The notes beneath the pieces are model-generated. The model did no database searches, had not been told where the DNA came from, and worked only from the letters and a program-made list of their open reading frames with translations. The translations under genes and the position numbers were made by a program. From positions 135,001 through 196,000 of the forward strand of contig WPIO01000161.1 of assembly GCA_009760855.2 (NCBI GenBank): a stretch of 61,000 nt of DNA. The letters are read 5' to 3'. Numbering within the stretch: the stretch's first letter is position 1; each line of letters starts with the position of its first letter. This stretch comes from Cristatella mucedo. Lineage: Eukaryota > Bryozoa > Phylactolaemata > Cristatellidae. This document shows positions 12,401 to 61,000 of this stretch, piece after piece.

Positions 12401-15400
12401 TTATTCTGGATTCGAGTTGCAAAGAGTACAAGGACGTCGCTAAGGCCTTTGCGTCCACATTGACCGGTGTGGTGCACACGGTGATCGAGGTACCACAGTC
12501 AGCTTCAGCAGTCTGCCTGTGCGACTTTTGGTTGCATGACTGCTGCTTGGCATGTTTTTCAAGATCGCATTTGTGTAGAATCCTAGGCACACGTCAAAAA
12601 TAGCTTGGCGCAGTATCGTTGAACGGTCGAATTTTCGCAAGTCATCGGATGGATCTTTAGCCGTGCTGCTGTTCATACCCAAAGACTTGTTGCAGGCTCG
12701 GCAGTCAGGAAATTCATTTTTACTGTTCACACCCAGCCGAATGATTCACTTGTCTGATTTAAGCGGTTTTGCGAATAATAACCGACCCCAAGCGCCGGCA
12801 ATGGCTCATATGACTGAGTATGCCGGTGCACCCATTCATGGCTCGCCATTCTTTGAGTGGTCGTAATTAGAGTGACAAGTCTGGTCTTGCTCTAACTAGG
12901 AAATCATGTAACCTAGGAAACAGCTAATGACGGCCTACAGAAGGTTTGCTAGTGAGGTTTGTAGCTGAAGCACCACGAACTCGAACTGGATTAGGGGCAG
13001 TGTTCCAACACAATGGATCTGGGTTCCAACCAGTGCAGTCGTCGGTTTGTCTGTTAGCACCTTCCGGGTACACGCGCATACATACGTGCAGGGAGGACCT
13101 TAAGCGAGCGGGCTTCCTCCATGCAAACCCTGTCTAGCCCACCCTCACCTCTTCCTTCTACTTAAAGTCTTACGGGCAAAGGGGTCAGGCCGTGCTCTGA
13201 TACAATCCGAATTGAGTAGCAAATCCGACTTGTGCTGCAATGATTCAGCCCCACTCTCCTCTTCCCCCCACTCCTCCACCTCCCCCCTATCCCTCCCTCT
13301 GGACGACTGAGGACGGCTCCACCACACGATGCAATCTGTTATGGCGTAGCATCGAATTTAAATGTCGACTCGACCCAATTTACTCCCACCTGACCACACT
13401 TCCATGCTGCCTACACTCAGGGTAAAAGTCGAACGTGTGTCTTTCATTGCTGTCGAAGAGTGAGCCCCTCTGCAAAGAGGCAGTGCTGACGAGCTAAAAA
13501 TGCCTTTGTGGCTGCAATCACGTGCTTTCGGCTTTCCAGCTTTTCCGGTGAAGCTGCGAGATGACAATTAGTAGTCGACATAGCGTGCGTGGATTGCAAG
13601 CTGGTCTTAGCATCCATCGTTGTTTGATGGCACGATGCGAAATTTTGGGCGGTATTTTTTGTTTCATTTTTGTTTAAAGGGTTATTTTGCACCACGTTTT
13701 CTCACCCGAAGCTGATGGATGGCTGTCGTGTGGAACTGGGTCCATGATGCGGCTACATGCATAGTAAGATTCTGATCTTTATATGTTCTCCCATAGGAAA
13801 GACTGAAAGTTACTTTCTTAGGTTAATTGACTGATAGGCAGCAGCACACGACAGGATGCTCAATCAGCCGGCTGCTCATGCTGCCGATCTGCCTGATCTA
13901 CCTCGTCAGTCTTAATGCCCCCATAACGACTTACATTGCTGAGCTACTAGAACAGAGGTCGGTAAACTCAGGTATTTAGGCCGAATATGGCCTAGCCTAG
14001 TACTGCCGTCCGGCCTAACGCCCCTAATTAAATATATTGTTGGATCCGGCCTAATCGAATTATCAGCAGTTTGTTCCCTTTCACTACGGCTGGTTGCAGC
14101 TCAAGCTGTGGCCAGTGCTTATTTTTAGAACTGATGTCAGATGCTTGTAGGAAACTGAAGCACCTGACAGGAGAGGAGTGATCAATATCTGGTCCCAAAA
14201 TTATAAGGCTAGACATTTATCATGTATGTGCACGGCAAGGCAGTTATAATTGCCGTGTGCATCTGTACGTCCATTGCGACTGTTTGTTTGTTCATCTAGC
14301 CACGTCCATCTGCCAGCATAGCAGAGTAGACACGGTTTCTTAGAGCGTAGTGTGCCTTTTAGACATCATGAAATAACCTAGTAGTCCGAAAAGTTTGCTG
14401 ACCCCTGCACTAAAAGATAAGTTTGAGCTAAATATTTCGATCTACCGTATTGTATTCGAGAGCTTTCTTGATGCAGCCAGTACATGAAATGGAGGACACT
14501 CCTACTACCGGTATGCACGGGTAAGCTGTGCCACTCTAACGCTATACATGGCATGGGTGCATGTATTTGTGTGTCACTTTTGCCGTCTTTTATAGCCAAA
14601 AGAATGCATACGAGCATGTCTAGCTATTATTTTTATTTTATGTCACCTCGATGCCCTTACTTTTTTCTCTGTCGTGCTATTGTAGTGGCTACCGGTGTGA
14701 CAGCTATCTGCGTTCATTAGTCATAAAATTTTGAACGTTGGAGCTTACGAAATTACAACACTTCTGCATTGGCTTTACGTCAATCGGCTTATTTGACTTC
14801 AAGGTTCCCTCACGCACCTTTTGGTCCCCTTACTCAATTTCTCCGACCTATCTGATTCTGAATACTTCCTTATCACACCGTATCCCACTCTCATTTCTGA
14901 TTCAAGTCCCCCAGATGTGCCTCTAGCAACCTCTCATTTTTGGCGATTGTGCTTTCTGTCTTCTTGCTTTCATACTTGAAACAGCTTCCAATTGACATCG
15001 CGAAATCCCCCTCATTCGGACGATATTAAAAAAGAACCTAAAAACCTACCCTTTCCTTGAAAAATGTCCTGGCCATGTGAATTTTGTGTGTGTGCTAGCA
15101 TGCATGCTGAAATCATGCATGTCATTGCCTTCCAATTGACAAGCATATTTATCACCAAGTGCTAAGTGCCTGTAACGAGATTCAGTTCCCTTTCATTGCT
15201 ATTTAGTTATTTTAGTCTGATTATTATTGTTTTACCTATTAGCCAGATGATCGAGTTAACACATTTATTGTTAGTAACACATTTATTGCACTGTAAAGTT
15301 GGTGCCAGAGTCACTGGCAGATATTCTGGCTGAATTAAGATGCCAACTGGCAAATACTCTGCTTCTGTTCTCTGGGCATTCTTGTCCAGTGGCCTCTTGT

Positions 15401-18030
15401 GACCCTTGCAGCACTGCTAAAGGCGATGTTACATCGGCTGCTGTGGACGTTTCAGGTCAAGAGGGTGGAGAATCCATGGTTGTATCAGCAGTACCAGATG
15501 CATAAGGAGAGAGTGAGGGCCGGTCTGTCGCCTGGTTGTAAGCTAGAATTGGAGCGCAAGCTCTGGCACGGCACAGCCGAGGACAAGCAGCAGCCCATCT
15601 GCAGGAAAGGCTTCAATCGCAGCTACTCCGGCAAGAACGGTACTGCATATGATACAAAAGGATCGCCTTGAGAGGCCCCAGGTCAACAGCATCCGTAGCC
15701 ACTTGTTCGTAGATCGTACAACGAAATCTTCCTGAAAAGACTTAGGGGTCAAGGACATGGCTCAAGAGCTGGCTGAACCACTTTAGCAGTTTGGCAAGCT
15801 ATAATGAAGTTAAGCCACAGTACAGGCATCTCTTTCGTAAGAAAAGGAATGTTCGTATGCACCACATTATTAACTGCTTCGTCATTGCATATTAAACAAA
15901 TTACAAGTGCTACAAAAAACTTTCAAACAAACATCATTATAAGAAAGTGGTAAAATGTCAGTAAACGACTGAGTATTGAAGTCCGTTGTGGTTTTGTTGG
16001 AAGTGGGTTGTTTCCCCTGTTTTTGCTGTTGCGATTGTTATTGCACTTCTTGGCTTTGCCAACCTGGTTTGTTCTAGCGATTAAGGTGGTCGCTTCGACC
16101 AAGGTCTGACTGAGGTCGTGGGCTCGAGCCCCGAGGCATATGTGAAGCGCCTGAATAGAGATTAAGTTCTCTTGGGGTGCTATATAAATGAATTATATTT
16201 TAATTATATTTTAACCTTATAAATGCTCAACGGAAGCTTAAATGCTTAATTAAGGTTGCTAATGTCGTCGCCACAGTTATCTCGGTCAATAGTTGACGGA
16301 TGAACATGCGATTTCAAGTCTGACTTCAGCTCATGTTGTAAACATCTTTAGTAGTTCATTTCTGATTTTGACAGGATAGGTTTTGCAATGCATGTTATCA
16401 AATATCCTTGATATTGGTATTCCACAATCATTGAAACGTATAGCAAAAAGTATCTCACTTAAATCAGAAGTGAACCTCTGCAGTGGTTTACAAGTACTGG
16501 TTACTTCACATTTGAAATTTCACGTTAATCTGTCAATTATTGACCAAGTTATGGAATTTACAATGCACAAACCTACACTGTAAATAAAGCCGTTTAAAGC
16601 ATGAGCATATACCCCAGCAAGCCACAAACGTATGCATAGATTGGCCAAGGTTCAGCATGTTTGGGAGACAAGTCGTATATGATGCAGAGATCGGTTAAAA
16701 GATTGTAGATAATGTTTTTCTTATTTATTTTCCGAGTTCAGCATGGTTTGATTAATATGTTTATAATGTGTTCCATGTATTTTGTAGTTTTCAAATTCTC
16801 AGATCCCATCACTGGCATGTTTGTCTCTTTAAAGGTACTTTCTACAAATGTTCATTTGTGGGACCTATCTTCTCTGTATTTTCTTGACATATACCCTCAG
16901 TGGTTCAAATCTACTCATCGTACATACTGCAAAGTTTACTCCTTTCTATTTGCATGCTAAGTAGCTTTCGGAATAGGCTAGCAATCATTAATTAGTGCAG
17001 CCTTTTGTTGCTCTCCCATTGAGCTGCTGGTGCAGTCGCATGCTAGCATTTGAAGGCAATTGAATCGGAGGCTTTGTCTGTCGGCCTGCTGACTGGCAAA
17101 TCAGTCGATGTTTTTTTGAGGACATTTGGCCATGCCACCCTCACATCTAGCCAAGTGTTGGCTAGTATCATTTTCAAACATTATTCTTGCGTTTGTTATT
17201 TTCATGTGTGTAGTCATGGTTCTCTTACTGATTAGCTGGTGTTGAATTTTCAGAAGAGAATTATTGCTCGGGTTTTGGCAATTCACCAGAATGTCTTACC
17301 CAGTCAGTGATTTAGTGGAATCTTTCGCCTGACTAGTCATAAAATGGGAAGAGTTTTTAATGATCAGTGTAACTGTTTCCGACCTGCTAATGCATATTTG
17401 GCACTGATATCTTTGAGATTAGCAGAATATGCCCGTCCGGTCAGAACTGTCTTATAGATGAGTTGTCATTTGTAATGTAAAGTAATCTTTATGTATAGCA
17501 TGTACGAATCCCAATCTGCACGACAGTATTAAGTTCATGCCTTGCTGGTCTAATGGCCATTGTTTTCTACCATTGATCACCCCACCCCCATCATTTGACA
17601 TAGCTAACGAATAGCCTTGTGCGATGCTTGTTGCTAAGACTTTCCGATTTCTCGTCCTCGTACAGCTTTTCCATTTTTTGAGTTTCACATGCAATTGGAG
17701 GTGTCTCCTGTGATAAGGCATTGCCCTCTGTACTTTTCAGCCACGGTCTATGGAGAGGGAGTCTACTTTGCCCGTGATGCTCGATACTCGTGCAGTAACA
17801 AATACTCGGTTCCGAATGCAGCTAAGGAGAAGTACATGATATACTGCCTCGTGCTCACTGGCGAGTATGAAATTGGTACAGAAACTATGAGAGTACCAAA
17901 CAGCAAACCAGGTCAACCGATGGCACAGTACGATACTACCGTAGATCAGCTTTCGAATCCATCCATATTCGTCACTTACCACGATGCCCAGGCCTATCCT
18001 GCTTACACTGTCAAGTTCAAGCTCAGCTAG
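1..18030 (+). CDS. PARP14-like: Gene A: PARP14-like macrodomain mono-ADP-ribosyltransferase (3' part, 5' end outside window)
   Basis: Eleven exons (1-475, 1645-1736, 1841-2071, 3127-3177, 3246-3455, 7376-7577, 10242-10549, 11448-11850, 12386-12489, 15456-15639, 17741-18030) join with matching phases at every junction and give 849 codons plus TAG. Domain order is macrodomain 1 (C-terminal part), macrodomain 2, Ser/Ala-rich linker, KH-like segment, WWE, PARP catalytic domain. This is the order of vertebrate PARP14, except that no third macrodomain is visible. Proteins of this family transfer single ADP-ribose units from NAD+ to proteins, bind ADP-ribose through their macrodomains and act in the cytosol and nucleus in immune signalling. 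The N-terminal RRM/KH part must lie before base 1. Exon 10242 has the least certain start. The cellular function here is inferred from the family. Confidence 0.9.
761..936 (-). repeat. SINE-A copy (tRNA-derived)
   Basis: Read on the minus strand it has the family order: tRNA-like head, then a body ending with the AGAGGCTG..TAATCAGCT type 3' end. Absent from gene B at the homologous site. Confidence 0.75.
1645..1736 (+). CDS. Gene A exon: start of macrodomain 2
   Basis: An acceptor (tctgacttag) opens a phase-1 exon that ends in CAG before gtgtgt. It encodes a short linker and the first strand of a macrodomain (VRVELLKDNLFKLQ), matching the usual V.L..GDIT.L start. The paralogous exon 56651-56742 is almost identical. 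Confidence 0.7.
1841..2071 (+). CDS. Gene A exon: macrodomain 2, N-terminal half
   Basis: The exon starts GTT GAG TCG after the acceptor gctgcttcag and ends AAG before gtgagg, phase 0 at both ends. Joined to the previous exon it reads KLQ-VESLVCTVTSDLDLS, aligning with the K/L.VDAIVN.AN..L segment of macrodomains. The usual Asn and the GGG turn are missing; SDLDLSKGM occupies the place. HAGPGLQQEL and a strand like CKLVLL follow, as in PARP14 macrodomains. An upstream acceptor near 1784 would keep an extra 57 bases, but it gives a worse domain fit. Confidence 0.7.
2176..2350 (+). repeat. SINE-A copy (tRNA-derived)
   Basis: Box A-like 'actaggtaagg' and box B 'ggttcgaatcc' followed by the family body. 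Absent from gene B at the matching place. Confidence 0.8.
2818..2841. repeat. 24-base perfect palindrome
   Basis: The half-site AAAACTAATGTT is followed directly by its complement. A 12-base palindrome GCCAACGTTGGC follows at 2843-2854, and a partial third copy of 'aacattagttt' lies near 2783. In a gene A intron; possibly the end of a small inverted-repeat element. Confidence 0.8.
3127..3177 (+). CDS. Gene A small exon inside macrodomain 2
   Basis: Seventeen codons lie between the acceptor tctttcctag and the donor gtaaga, phase 0 on both sides. The product VLQNLRASFRDHAVELF continues naturally into VIKNLVLDCL of the next exon, where macrodomains have the helix before the second loop. In gene B the matching stretch near 59082-59138 has no AG acceptor. 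Short length and single-copy support lower my confidence. Confidence 0.5.
3246..3455 (+). CDS. Gene A exon: C-terminal half of macrodomain 2
   Basis: Acceptor gcattttgcag, donor gtgagt, 70 codons in phase 0. The protein carries the canonical macrodomain loop SVAFPAIGTGNLSFP at about residues 18-32, then the helix EEVASCMFEAFIEFSK and the strand IKLVVAKDD. The paralogue at 59189-59398 is very similar. Loop 2 is well conserved here although loop 1 in the preceding exon is degenerate. Confidence 0.85.
3456..4440. other. Intron of gene A, no recognised feature
   Basis: A CT-rich tract (3500-3580) follows the donor. After it I see only unique AT-rich and mixed sequence; the frames there lack splice and domain support. 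Confidence 0.5.
4440..4560 (-). repeat. LINE family 1 or SINE-B 3' tail fragment
   Basis: In complement it shows the AGAGAGATT..TCTCT-like tail next to a (TAA)n run. No coding part is attached. Confidence 0.4.
4855..6060 (+). mobile_element. LINE family 1 fragment, interrupted by a family-2 LINE
   Basis: C-terminal ORF2 remnants: LLADMHWIPVKRW and FRSLHSLAPAYLSDVLSYQA before 5130; IPRTNLESLGDRAFS, then KVWSSLPTCVTTSPDD after 5640. The 3' tail with hairpin and (TTA)n ends near 6055. The middle (5130-5640) is another LINE in opposite orientation. Confidence 0.8.
5130..5645 (-). mobile_element. LINE family 2 fragment nested in family 1
   Basis: The minus strand encodes VDQRIQSKVLTLAHKAHHGL and DRSLIFAGPRLWNSLP, a CR1/L2-like ORF2 C-terminus distinct from family 1. 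A 'taatgtaatgtaatgta' repeat at its left end is its 3' tail. It was inserted into, and is therefore younger than, the host LINE. Confidence 0.75.
6395..6440. repeat. (CT)n microsatellite
   Basis: Mostly uninterrupted CT dinucleotides within a wider pyrimidine-rich stretch (6310-6440) in an intron of gene A. Confidence 0.9.
6643..6790. mobile_element. hAT-like terminal fragment
   Basis: 'caaaggtcggcaaacctttc' then 'ggcctgctaggcc' resembles the 5' end of hAT non-autonomous elements (CAG.GGTCGGCAAAC). No matching inverted end was found downstream, so it is a truncated copy. Confidence 0.4.
7376..7577 (+). CDS. Gene A exon: end of macrodomain 2 and Ala/Ser/Thr-rich linker
   Basis: Acceptor gttgttcag, donor gtaagt, starting in phase 0 and ending in phase 1. 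It begins VFKKELQRASR, which completes the macrodomain 2 C-terminal helix when joined to VVAKDDLIL of the previous exon. A low-complexity stretch rich in Ala, Ser and Thr follows (about residues 12-50), then ELCFHLLEGRVKTTAG. In vertebrate PARP14 a third macrodomain would start here. I see only this linker. Confidence 0.75.
7805..7995 (+). mobile_element. LINE reverse transcriptase fragment (domain 0/1)
   Basis: The frame reads ITVLKKPSFDSEVVANYRTI then SLLNCASHLLQTIVAK, the K..L......YRPISLL start of non-LTR reverse transcriptases. No further RT motifs follow. Confidence 0.7.
8157..8880. mobile_element. Unassigned element bounded by 25-base inverted repeats
   Basis: 8157-8181 and the complement of 8856-8880 agree at about 21 of 25 bases ('catttatatggcagactttc' in the left arm). 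The interior carries further short 'cagactttcc' and 'acagattt' repeats near both ends. No transposase was found. True ends and target-site duplication are unclear. Confidence 0.4.
8881..10241. other. Intron of gene A, no recognised feature
   Basis: The longest open frame (minus strand, 9308 to 8814) has no domain I recognise and overlaps the inverted-repeat element. The rest looks like ordinary intron. Confidence 0.5.
10242..10549 (+). CDS. Gene A exon: acidic linker and KH-like segment before WWE
   Basis: The frame is open to the donor gtgcgg after AAG at 10549. The start was chosen because only the acceptor ending at 10241 (cttctattag) gives the phase needed after the preceding exon. The first half is acidic (for example DFEEPLTDDDGDDPIDF). 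The second half reads MRLSITGPEAKLTRATDMLAE, a beta-alpha pattern like the KH-like element between the last macrodomain and WWE of PARP14. The exon boundary is uncertain; the coding nature of the second half is more secure. Confidence 0.6.
11448..11850 (+). CDS. Gene A exon: KH-like tail and WWE domain
   Basis: Acceptor tccttgcag, donor gtgagt, 134 codons plus one base. Residues 1-60 form a short beta-alpha unit (AHYGVLLTVSQDE ... VALQSMQVQISRML). Residues about 64-130 are a WWE domain: VQWQYRLAAAAEWRNYP with the two tryptophans at 66 and 76, LNAALEEA, FKYGPPGNGYVVDLVNN, ending RRWNV. WWE domains bind iso-ADP-ribose or sit next to PARP domains in PARP7 and PARP11-14. Confidence 0.85.
12089..12236 (-). 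repeat. SINE-B copy (tRNA-derived, LINE-like tail)
   Basis: Read on the minus strand: box A-like 'tagcggttaaggtg', box B-like 'gggctcgagctcc', then the hairpin tail shared with LINE family 1. Confidence 0.75.
12386..12489 (+). CDS. Gene A exon: N-terminal edge of PARP catalytic domain
   Basis: The acceptor ending at 12385 (ggcag) is the one that matches the phase of the WWE exon; two AGs just upstream do not. The product GYLEVILDSSCKEYKDVAKA then F.STLTGVVHTVIE fits the start of PARP14-type catalytic domains, where a D/S.EY..V...F motif precedes a strand running into ERVQNP.L. It ends in phase 0 before gtacca. Confidence 0.65.
12490..13944. other. Intron of gene A, no recognised feature
   Basis: Only short frames, none with domain motifs. 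A C-rich stretch lies at 13240-13310. Confidence 0.5.
13953..14407. mobile_element. hAT-type MITE, 455 bp
   Basis: Left end CAGAGGTCGGTAAACT and right end (complement) CAGGGGTCAGCAAACT are imperfect terminal inverted repeats of the hAT type. They are flanked by 8-base sequences TACTAGAA and CACTAAAA (6 of 8 identical), the size expected of a hAT target-site duplication. No transposase ORF lies inside. Confidence 0.75.
14760..15250 (+). mobile_element. Degraded LINE 3' fragment
   Basis: Broken frames resemble the ORF2 C-terminus (ISPTYLILNTSLSHRIPLSF; later LKTYPFLEK-like). A tail with 'gcctgtaacgagattcagtt' ends near a (ATT)n stretch. Several stops interrupt it. Confidence 0.5.
15456..15639 (+). 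CDS. Gene A exon: PARP catalytic domain, His-Gly-Thr part
   Basis: Acceptor cgtttcag, donor gtactg. The product opens VKRVENPWLYQQYQMHK, typical of the PARP fold start, and has LWHGT at residues 36-40 (first triad residue His, contacting NAD+). GFNRSYSGKN at 52-61 continues into the next exon as KN-A-TVYGEGVYFA, a signature of PARP10/14/15-type enzymes. Confidence 0.92.
16066..16210 (+). repeat. SINE-B copy (tRNA-derived, LINE-like tail)
   Basis: 'gcgattaaggtgg' head, box B-like 'gggctcgagcccc' near 16118. Its tail hairpin pairs AGCGCC (16146-16151) with GGTGCT (16176-16181), followed by TAATTATATTTTAATT. Confidence 0.78.
16211..17740. other. Last intron of gene A, no recognised feature
   Basis: AT-rich, with no repeat family recognised and no open frame of note. 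A pyrimidine-rich acceptor precedes 17741. Confidence 0.5.
17741..18030 (+). CDS. Gene A last exon: PARP catalytic domain C-terminus
   Basis: Acceptor tacttttcag, terminal TAG at 18028-18030. GEGVYFARDARYS supplies the triad Tyr, and YMIYCLVLTGEYEIGTE forms core strands. NPSIFVTYHDAQAYPAY places Ile where PARP1 has its catalytic Glu. This H-Y-I triad is the pattern of mono-ADP-ribosyltransferases. The domain ends KFKLS directly before the stop, the usual length for the family. Confidence 0.95.
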
Positions 18031-18325
18031 GCACAACAAGCACATCTACAGCTGATGCTGTTTCGTATTTTTATACGTCGATGAAATGCAAGACTTAACT
18101 TATGCATGTCAATTCTGGCTATTTCTGAGGGACATTTTGCACGTCTATATAGATAACTTGGACATCGGCTTGACAAAATGCTTAGTAAAATCTGTGGTAA
18201 TACATTCATTTTAAAATGAGCTTATGCTATTTTATCAAAAAGCTGGAATTAGTGTCTTGCATCTAGAGTTTCAATATGTCAAAATGGATATTTCAATATG
18301 AATACTTGCTTTTCACATATTTTAT

Positions 18326-18331
18326 ATTAAA
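18326..18331 (+). terminator. Possible polyadenylation signal of gene A
   Basis: ATTAAA, the commonest variant of AATAAA, lies about 300 bases after the stop codon of gene A and before the LINE fragment at 18480. No canonical AATAAA was found nearer. Position is the only support. Confidence 0.3.
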
Positions 18332-18479
18332 CTTTGATTATCGTGACGTGCATATCGACCTATATTGGACATATAGGTGCTTACTAGCAATAGCATATCA
18401 CCGTTGAGTCTTAGCTTTGGAGTGGGCACTTATATATTTTGCAACCCAGGTCTTAAGTTCAAGTCCAGGAACAAGGTAA

Positions 18480-19140
18480 TAATAATAATACATTTGCTAT
18501 AGCACTACCAGAGAAATCAATCTCTTTCTTGGCACTTTGATTCAAATGAAGCGCGATCGAATGGTTAATGATACCATGCTCAGTGAGAAAAGCATAGCGA
18601 GGTTAGGGGTGACATGCACAGGGTAAGCATGCAAATATGGTTAGTGGCAGCATGCCCAGTATCAGCATGCATAAGGACTGATTGCATGGACCCACTAAAT
18701 GCTGTGATTGAAATTTAAGCAACCGGTTAGTTAAACGCAAGATTTTAAGAACGCTTTTATGCTTGATAGTGAGCAAGTTAAGCTCAGACGAAAATGTTGA
18801 GATCAGGCAGCTATGACGACCACGGCAAACCAGCTGAGCCACTGAGTTTTGCACCTGTTTTGAACGATTAAAGATGCAGGGGCATGCTAAATGAAGAGAA
18901 CTGCAGTAGTCGATTTGGAATGTCAGAAATGTGTGAATTAGTTTGGTATTCATATTCTTATGTTGGAATGTCCTGATAGTGTCAGTTTTGTTTAGCTGAA
19001 AACACACTCTGCTTATCTGCGAAAGCTTAATTTTAGTGCACGGCTTAAAGAACAAGCTCAGATAGGTAGGCTGGCGCAGGCAAGCCGAAGCTTAGGAGCA
19101 GCACGATGTACGATCAAGCATGAGCGACATTATAGTGGGC
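18480..19140 (-). mobile_element. LINE family 1 3' fragment
   Basis: The minus strand reads FLTFQIDYCSSLHLACPCIF then QVQNSVAQLVCRGRHSCLIS, plus the family 3' UTR with 'gcatgctgccactaacca'-like repeats and tail at 18480-18550. Heavily mutated. Confidence 0.7.
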
Positions 19141-19927
19141 CTTTAGGTCAGGCTATTATTATAAGGATCTGGAGGCAGTCACTCTCGTGGGGTGACTGTC
19201 TTCCGGTCAATGAGTCCTAGCGCTAAACTTGCGCCACTGTCAGAGTAAAAGTAAAACGATCATTTGGAAGTCACCTGGTGTATCAGGTTTTATGTAGACA
19301 GGTTGTTGTTAATGCTTTATTTTATACGGGGTTGTTGTTATAGGGTGCTGTGTCCGTTGGCGTATTGCGAGCTGTAGGTCTTGTCTTAACATATGTCATG
19401 CGTTGCGTCGCTACCTGAACTATAGAGAGTGATGCGGGCGCAACAGTTCTGCGTTGCGCGTAACTATAACTACCACTACGGAAAGCTTCTCGGAGCGGAG
19501 GGGGCGTGTTTTCATTTCCGGCGTTGGGCCCTCGTGCAGCTCAAAGGACCATCGGGAGAATTCCAGTTATATTTGCGAACAGTTGTTTTTAGCCCAACGC
19601 GCCACTAAAATTGGCGGTTAAAATAATTTTCAGTACCGATATTTTAATCTAGAATTACGCTAATCACCAATATGTGCGGTTTGTGAGCATTTGCAAGGGT
19701 AGGCAACTTCGGGAATTCCGGAGGTGAGCAAAATCTTTGTACTCTAGGAGTGCGCTCGGCCCAATCAGTGTCAATGACTTTCCTTGTATCTCGCGTAGTC
19801 ATTGTTGGTTACCTAATTTATCAAACCCAAAAATAAATCTAAACGCTTAGACATGTGTCAACTTATAATAATTTCCGGTCCTAAAGACCCACGTCCTGAT
19901 GGAATCAGCCCGCCCACTTCCTCTCCA

Positions 19928-19939
19928 GAAAACGAAACC
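19928..19939 (+). promoter_or_regulatory. ISRE-like motif
   Basis: GAAAACGAAACC matches GAAANNGAAA, the core bound by IRF factors in vertebrate interferon-stimulated promoters, about 280 bases upstream of the first exon candidate. A match of this looseness is expected about twice by chance in 61 kb, so position is the main argument. Confidence 0.25.
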
Positions 19940-20209
19940 TGCTCGGTTGCAGTCGAGTAGGCCACGTTATGGTTTGGTGCTGGTTTTCTGTGAATGCATT
20001 TTTTGTTTGCTTGAAAGAAAATACGATCATTTAATACAGTTGAAACCTCGCGAACAAGCACTGAGGTAAGTTCAGTCACTGTACTAGGCATTCCGTACCG
20101 ACAGGCTTGACCCACTGCTGCGCTCGGCGGCGGCAGAATTCTCTAGTGTCTTTGACGTGACGGTCAGTGTATGAAATATTTATACAGCATCGTGAATAGA
20201 GAGTATAGA

Positions 20210-61000
<40,791 letters not shown>

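Overview
The window is nuclear DNA of an animal, probably an invertebrate. Genes are split into small exons by long GT-AG introns. The introns are full of CR1/L2/Jockey-like LINE fragments, tRNA-derived SINEs, hAT-like debris and long (CA)n, (CT)n and (TA)n runs. I saw no bacterial operon, rRNA gene, stand-alone tRNA gene or CRISPR array. The phylum cannot be fixed from the sequence alone.

All recognisable coding sequence belongs to two head-to-tail genes of the PARP14 (macro-PARP, ARTD8) type on the + strand. Gene A enters at base 1, already inside macrodomain 1. It runs through macrodomain 2, a Ser/Ala-rich linker, a KH-like segment, a WWE domain and the PARP catalytic domain to a stop at 18030. 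Eleven exons join with matching phases into 849 codons plus stop. Gene B starts upstream of 22991, possibly at an ATG at 20210. It carries a long array of RRM-like halves (22991-49217), a 1752-bp exon of KH-like repeats (51555-53306), macrodomain 1 (end of that exon plus 54917-55477) and macrodomain 2 (56651-59398). It leaves the window before its WWE and catalytic exons. Bases 1-3455 and 54917-59398 are paralogous, so the two genes arose by tandem duplication.

Within gene B, a block of about 6 kb (26.9-32.9 kb) is repeated nearly identically at 36.0-43.1 kb. It holds one Pro/Gln/Thr-rich linker exon and several RRM half-exons. Almost every exon in the array starts and ends in phase 1, and the introns cut each RRM between beta3 and alpha2, so whole blocks can be duplicated or skipped in frame. 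The first block has a 2-nt expansion in a T run that breaks this phase pattern. It also lacks the phase-1 donor of its last exon and ends at a LINE. The second block is intact in phase but carries its own LINE (39402-40418) and SINE (41043-41224).

Region by region: 1-18030 gene A with LINE, SINE and hAT debris in introns; 18031-20210 intergenic, with a LINE fragment and a CpG-richer stretch that may be the promoter of gene B; 20210-26300 first exon candidate, LINE pair and first RRM; 26.9-43.1 kb duplicated RRM block; 43.3-49.2 kb further RRM exons, with a giant (GT)n/(CA)n inverted microsatellite at 47.9-48.1 kb; 51.5-59.4 kb KH and macrodomains; 59.4-61.0 kb mostly microsatellites.

In vertebrates, macro-PARPs of this architecture are mono-ADP-ribosyltransferases linked to innate immunity. 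Here the third residue of the catalytic triad is Ile, in line with mono-ADP-ribosylation. Similarity statements are by-eye comparisons; I ran no alignments or database searches.
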